A stretch of DNA of 37,158 bases, taken from the NCBI GenBank assembly GCA_001775475.1, contig MEWW01000007.1, positions 6,519-43,676 on the forward strand, read 5' to 3'. This DNA is from Candidatus Adlerbacteria bacterium RIFCSPHIGHO2_12_FULL_53_18 (GTDB taxonomy: Bacteria; Patescibacteriota; Minisyncoccia; Phycocordibacterales; SBAW01). Position numbers and translations under genes: made by a program. Each line of letters starts with the position of its first letter. Within the stretch, counting starts at the first letter, position 1. Shown here piece after piece: positions 33,624 through 37,158 of this stretch. The notes under the pieces are model-generated. The model ran no database searches. It was not told the DNA's origin and saw only the letters and a list, made by a program, of their open reading frames with translations.

Positions 33624-34165
33624 CAGGGTATAACGTCGTAGCAGTTATTTGTCCCCGCGGAAGTACCCACGCAATCGGTTGCTTCTCCGTGAAATCTGGT
33701 GTTTGTCTCGCACTGTCCATAGTTAAGCGCACTACCGTCGCCATCAAAGTCTATCCAATTATTCTCCTGCTCCATTAGGGAAGGGTTAGTGGTCTCTAGT
33801 ATAGCACCGAGATGATAAAAAACCGGCGTATTAAGGCTACAATTTGTTGACGTCGAAGGAGGAGCGCTGTTTGGTGAATGTATCGCCGTATACTTATACT
33901 CTGCGCCAGAATCTTTCGGTACGGTTGACATGTAGGTTGGGGCAAGACCTACGGGAGAAGTGGAATAAATATTAGTAGGGTATCTATTGTTGTCCGCATA
34001 GTAGAGCGTAAGCGCTACCTGAATATTTTGTATATCGGCAACACGCTTGGCGTCGCGAGCGGCTTCGCGCGCATTATCAAGGCCCACAATGACAATGCCC
34101 GAGAGAATACCTATGATGGAAATAACAACCAGGAGCTCAACTAGGGTAAAACCCTTTTTATACAT
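33623..34165 (-). CDS. Type IV pilin-like protein
   Basis: A 180-aa prepilin: leader MYKKG, mature FTLVELLVVISIIGILSGI with Glu5. The exported domain begins AREAARDAKRVADIQNIQVAL, the conserved helix of CPR and Gram-positive pilins, and has two to three Cys pairs. It lies directly upstream of pilD and is separated from the major pilin by a strong terminator, so it probably belongs to the lower-expressed minor set or has its own promoter. Confidence 0.9.
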   Translation of the reverse strand: MYKKGFTLVELLVVISIIGILSGIVIVGLDNAREAARDAKRVADIQNIQVALTLYYADNNRYPTNIYSTSPVGLAPTYMSTVPKDSGAEYKYTAIHSPNSAPPSTSTNCSLNTPVFYHLGAILETTNPSLMEQENNWIDFDGDGSALNYGQCETNTRFHGEATDCVGTSAGTNNCYDVIP

Positions 34166-34188
34166 ACCACTAGTATATCTCTAAAATC

Positions 34189-34217
34189 AAAATCCCCAGC
34201 GCAAGGCTGGGGATTTT
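34189..34217. terminator. Strong hairpin terminator after the major pilin gene
   Basis: AAAATCCCCAGC and GCTGGGGATTTT form a perfect 12-bp stem with loop GCAAG (plus-strand reading). The A/T ends provide T-tracts on both strands, so it can work bidirectionally. It lies 24 nt after the major pilin stop, between the two pilin genes. Confidence 0.9.
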
Positions 34218-34241
34218 GAAAACAAACTCAGAGAAGATTGC

Positions 34242-34694
34242 TTATGGACAGACCGTTGCAGCGTTGGCGCTAGCTGTACCGCCCGCGGAATGTCCTGTAC
34301 TGTCAACACACCATGCAGGATTAACTGAGGTATCAACAAGAGTCACCGAAGCAGCCCATGCTGTGTTGCTTGCACCACAAGTTATTGTCTGGTTTGAGTA
34401 GTTAGCGCTGGCTACTAACGGAGCGATTGCAGTAGTTGCAAAAGCACCTGCAGCACAGGTTGCTGCCGTACCACCGTAGTTTCCGTTCTGTGAATAGTAT
34501 ATCTCCATTGCTGTGCGCAGGCTGGAAAGCTGCTCTTTTGTCTTGGCATCACTTGCACCAGAACGTGCAGTGCTGAGCGAGGCGAGCACAATACCGGCCA
34601 AGATGCCGATGATGGCAATCACGACCAGAAGCTCGATCAAGGTAAAGCCCTTCGACGAGCTCGGGGTAAACCGCCTAATAAAACCTTTTATCAT
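34242..34694 (-). CDS. Major type IV pilin (probable)
   Basis: A 150-aa prepilin: leader MIKGFIRRFTPSSSKG (16 residues, basic), then FTLIELLVVIAIIGILAGIV with Glu5. The small, Ala/Ser/Thr-rich exported domain has two Cys pairs (TCAAG, TCGAS, WCVDS, TVCP), the simplest composition of the pilins here. It is alone between a 171-nt upstream gap and a strong terminator, the arrangement expected for the abundant structural subunit. A -10-like TATACT is at 34751-34746; the -35 is weak. Confidence 0.87.
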   Translation of the reverse strand: MIKGFIRRFTPSSSKGFTLIELLVVIAIIGILAGIVLASLSTARSGASDAKTKEQLSSLRTAMEIYYSQNGNYGGTAATCAAGAFATTAIAPLVASANYSNQTITCGASNTAWAASVTLVDTSVNPAWCVDSTGHSAGGTASANAATVCP

Positions 34695-34820
34695 AATTGA
34701 TATCCGTCTTTCTAATAATTAAATGTTCTTGTTGCGGATGCTTAAAGTATAAGGGGTTTTGGAGGCACAACGAGAAGGGGCTGTGGATAGCCAAGAGTGC
34801 ACTAAATCTGGCCCGCGGTG

Positions 34821-34861
34821 TCCCGATGCCTTGGTCGGGAGGCCGACCGCAAGCGTCGGCC
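34821..34861. repeat. Double-hairpin palindromic repeat after pilC
   Basis: Two adjacent hairpins: TCCCGA-TGCCTTGG-TCGGGA (34821-34840) and GGCCGAC-CGCAAGC-GTCGGCC (34841-34861). On the minus strand it aligns with the gatA-end element (CCGACGCTT, GGTCGG, then CCCGAC, TCGGG). It starts 5 nt after the pilC stop and may terminate or protect the pilT-pilC transcript. Confidence 0.8.
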
Positions 34862-34865
34862 TTGT

Positions 34866-36080
34866 CTAAATTTGTCCTGCAGTATTGTATATAGGAAGCA
34901 ATACCGCCGCCAAGAGAAAACCGACGCCCAAGGCGAGCGATATGATGAGCGCAGGCTCTATCAAAGAGACCAGCGTGTCCACCGCCGAGTTGACCTCGCG
35001 GTTGTAAAACTTGGCCAGACGCTCGAGGATTGAGCCCAGCTCCCCCGTTTCCTCCCCTATCTGGAGCATCTGCACCATTATGGCAGGCACCTCATGCGGG
35101 TAGCGCGAGAGCGTTTGCGATATAGTGGTACCGGCCTTAACCGCCTCGACCGCCTCGTGGAGGATAGCCTCGTAGACCGCATTGTCTACTACTGAGGCCG
35201 TTATCTCGAGCGCGCGCACGGCGGAGATGCCGGAAGAGAGCATCACATGCATGTTGTCGGCGATGCGCGAGAGAAAGAGTTTTTGGTAAAGCTGGCCTAC
35301 GTAAGGTATAGAGAGCTTTAGGTGGTCGGCTGCCATCTTGCCTGCCGGCGTTTGGACGTAGCGGTACAAAAAGTATCCGCCGATGATAATCGCAATAAGT
35401 AGAAAGACGCCGTAGTCGATAAAGAAGTTGCTTATGCCAAGTACCACTGCCGTTATAAACGGCATCTCCTGCCCCGACTCCTCAAGAATGGCGCCGATTT
35501 TGGGTATAACAACCGTGAGCATCAGCACCATCACGGCAACAAAAGTGAGCATGATGAATGCGGGGTAGATAAGCGCGTTGCGCGCCTTGGACGTGAGCTC
35601 GTAGGAGCGGTCGATGTAGTCGGCGAGGTAGAGGAAGGTCTGGTCGAGCTTGCCGGACTCCTCGCCCGAGCGGACCATGTTGACGTAAAAGTCGGAGAAG
35701 ACTTTGGGGTGCTTGGCCAAGGCCTTGGAGATGGAGCTTCCGCCTTGGAGGTCGTCGCTGATTTCGGTCAGTGTCTGCTGGAGAATGGGCTTGCTTGCTT
35801 GCTCGGCAAGGAGGCGGAAGACGCGCAGGGCGGAGACCTGCGCTTCAAAGAGTGTTGCTATCTGACGCGACAGCAGCACCAAGTCGCGGTTGGATGCCCC
35901 GCCAAAAAACGTGATGCCGCCGAACTTTTGCATAAAACCCTGACTTCCCCCGCCCGTAAACGAGGTAATAGTGAGCCCGCGGCGCTGCAAGGCCTCAATG
36001 GCAGCATCCTGGTTCGGAGCATTAACCACGCCGCTTGTCGCTTTGCCGTTTTGGTCCAGTGCTTCGTACTTAAATTCCAT
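34866..36080 (-). CDS. pilC: Type IV pilus inner-membrane platform protein PilC
   Basis: A 404-aa protein with two GspF/PilC cytoplasmic domains (about 65-190 and 270-395). Three membrane helices include FIMLTFVAVMVLMLTVVIP and the C-terminal LIISLALGVGFLLAAVLLPI. The N-terminal MEFKYEALDQNGKATSGVV and VRSGEESGKLDQTFLYLADY motifs are typical. It couples the cytoplasmic ATPases to pilin extraction or insertion. It lies 7 nt after pilT. Confidence 0.95.
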   Translation of the reverse strand: MEFKYEALDQNGKATSGVVNAPNQDAAIEALQRRGLTITSFTGGGSQGFMQKFGGITFFGGASNRDLVLLSRQIATLFEAQVSALRVFRLLAEQASKPILQQTLTEISDDLQGGSSISKALAKHPKVFSDFYVNMVRSGEESGKLDQTFLYLADYIDRSYELTSKARNALIYPAFIMLTFVAVMVLMLTVVIPKIGAILEESGQEMPFITAVVLGISNFFIDYGVFLLIAIIIGGYFLYRYVQTPAGKMAADHLKLSIPYVGQLYQKLFLSRIADNMHVMLSSGISAVRALEITASVVDNAVYEAILHEAVEAVKAGTTISQTLSRYPHEVPAIMVQMLQIGEETGELGSILERLAKFYNREVNSAVDTLVSLIEPALIISLALGVGFLLAAVLLPIYNTAGQI

Positions 36081-36087
36081 AGTCAGT

Positions 36088-37152
36088 TTAGAGCAAGCGC
36101 TCCAAGGTCTTGGGGTTCCACGAGCGGGAGTAGGCGCTTTCTACTGTTATCTCGCCCGAGCGCACGAGCTCAGCCAGAGCACGGTTCATGTCAATCATCC
36201 CTTCTTCCGAGCCGGTCTCGATGACGGTCTGTATCTCGTGGGTGCGTTTCTCCCTGATAAGATTTTGCACGGCAGGAGTGTTTATGAGGAGCTCGTAGGC
36301 CGGAATAAGCCCGCCGGAAATTCTTGGAAGGAGGCGCTGCGAGAAAATCCCCGCAAGCGAGCCCGCAAGCTGAATGCGGATCTGCTCCTGCTGGGCCGCC
36401 GGAAAGGAGTCGATGATGCGGTCAATGGTTTGTGCCGCGTTGTTAGTGTGGAGGGTGGAGAATACGAGGTGTCCGGTTTCGGCGGCGGTAACGGCCGTCG
36501 CCATGGTCTCCGGTGTCCGCATCTCGCCTATCATCAGAACGTCGACGTCCTGCCGAAAGACCGACTGCAGGGCCACCGTAAAGTCGGAAGTGTCCACTCG
36601 CACTTCGCGCTGCTCTATGAGCGACTTCTTATTTTCGAACAAATATTCTATAGGGTCTTCTATTGTAATCATGTGCTCGGCGCGCTCCATGTTTATCTTT
36701 TCTATAAGCGCCGCGAGCGTTGTTGTTTTGCCCTGCCCCACCGGCCCCACTACCAAAAAGAACCCCTGCTCGCGCGCGGCAAAGTGCTCGAGCGCGGGCG
36801 GCAAGTTAAGCTCGGCGATAGAGCGGATGACCCGCGGGATGAGCCGGAGAGCGATCCCTATGTTGCCGCGCTGCCAGTACCCGTTACCGCGAAAGCGCGC
36901 CTTGTTGCCGTACGCGTAGGAAAAATCCACCTCTTGCGTCTCTTCAAAGCGTTTTTTACGGTCTGGCGGTATGAGCTCGCTCAGGAACCCCTTCAGGTCC
37001 TCTTGCGTGAGCATCTGTTCCGAAAGGAGCGGGGTCAACATTCCCGAGACGCGCATGATGGGCTGCACGCCAACCGAGAGGTGCAGGTCGGACGCTCCCT
37101 GGGCAACAAGACTTTCAATGAGCGCGGTTAGTTTGGCTTTGTAATCTGTCAT
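36088..37152 (-). CDS. pilT: Type IV pilus retraction ATPase PilT
   Basis: A 354-aa hexameric secretion ATPase. N-terminal ASDLHLSVGVQPIMRVSG, Walker A GPVGQGKTTT (usual GPTGSGKSTT, so altered at two positions), Asp box TIEDPIEYLFEN, Walker B VDVLMIGEMRTPETM, His box GHLVFSTLHTNNAAQTIDRI, and the PilT signature NLIREKRTHEIQ. It drives pilus depolymerisation, as in twitching or DNA uptake. The extension ATPase PilB is not visible and may lie upstream of the window edge. Confidence 0.95.
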   Translation of the reverse strand: MTDYKAKLTALIESLVAQGASDLHLSVGVQPIMRVSGMLTPLLSEQMLTQEDLKGFLSELIPPDRKKRFEETQEVDFSYAYGNKARFRGNGYWQRGNIGIALRLIPRVIRSIAELNLPPALEHFAAREQGFFLVVGPVGQGKTTTLAALIEKINMERAEHMITIEDPIEYLFENKKSLIEQREVRVDTSDFTVALQSVFRQDVDVLMIGEMRTPETMATAVTAAETGHLVFSTLHTNNAAQTIDRIIDSFPAAQQEQIRIQLAGSLAGIFSQRLLPRISGGLIPAYELLINTPAVQNLIREKRTHEIQTVIETGSEEGMIDMNRALAELVRSGEITVESAYSRSWNPKTLERLL

Positions 37153-37158
37153 AAAAAA

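Noticed and set aside
35971-37131. 386-aa plus-strand ORF opposite pilT/pilC
   Set aside because: Spans two convincing minus-strand genes and has no domain signal.

Overview
The window most likely comes from a member of the Candidate Phyla Radiation (Patescibacteria, probably a Parcubacteria-type lineage). This rests on gene content. It holds a compact type IV pilus locus (pilT, pilC, pilD and several pseudopilins), gatC/gatA beside ligA, an ftsE/ftsX/prfB run with a very short RF2, pyrG, CAP-domain and C39-like proteins, many tiny ORFs, and few biosynthetic genes. An RF2 gene plus many TGA stops means the standard bacterial code, which argues against UGA-recoding CPR groups. Nearly every gene is on the minus strand. 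Exceptions are two tRNAs and a 43-codon ORF.

Regions: (1) 1-3591: an efflux block (FtsX/MacB-type permease cut by the window edge, HlyD-like adaptor, ABC exporter). (2) 3606-8933: a metal (probably copper) island: DUF305, a HWHA/HTHD protein, a DsbA-like thiol oxidoreductase, two paralogous small Cys/His membrane proteins, DUF302, a CPH-type P1B ATPase and a CsoR-type repressor. A perfect 7+3+7 palindrome sits inside the csoR promoter, and a small glycine/methionine-rich membrane peptide is divergent from it. Blocks 1 and 2 are tightly spaced and may be one transcript. (3) 8964-10685: VTT-domain membrane protein, small anchored protein, phosphoribosyltransferase and a basic 52-aa ORF. (4) 10712-15927: CHASE4/PAS histidine kinase with a receiver-only regulator, a YhiN-type flavoprotein and an ABC-F ATPase. 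(5) 16058-18653: a decayed NYN-domain gene, then a solitary leuA controlled by what looks like a complete ribosome-mediated leucine attenuator (leader peptide, antiterminator, terminator, promoter). (6) 18775-25706: tRNA-Gln, ASCH-like protein, CAP protein, surface protein, pyrG, ftsX, ftsE, prfB, two tRNA-Thr genes, a tiny membrane ORF and a C39-like peptidase. (7) 25713-30465: initiator tRNA, a tRNA with CAU anticodon and odd tertiary positions, tRNA-Asp, a HEPN-like membrane protein, gatA, gatC and ligA. (8) 30498-37152: type IV pilus locus.

How the parts fit: the metal island combines sensing (CsoR), export (P1B ATPase), envelope metal binding (DUF305, HWHA protein, small membrane proteins) and thiol chemistry (DsbA). 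GatCA and tRNA-Gln fit indirect Gln-tRNA synthesis. The pilus locus supplies the retraction ATPase, platform, prepilin peptidase, major pilin and a minor-pilin set including one without Glu5. No leuB/C/D, pilB or gatB is in the window. No CRISPR array, IS element or prophage was seen. The two clearest non-coding signals are the leuA attenuator and the csoR promoter/operator. In both, the -10 box places the predicted transcription start on the A of the start codon, suggesting leaderless initiation.
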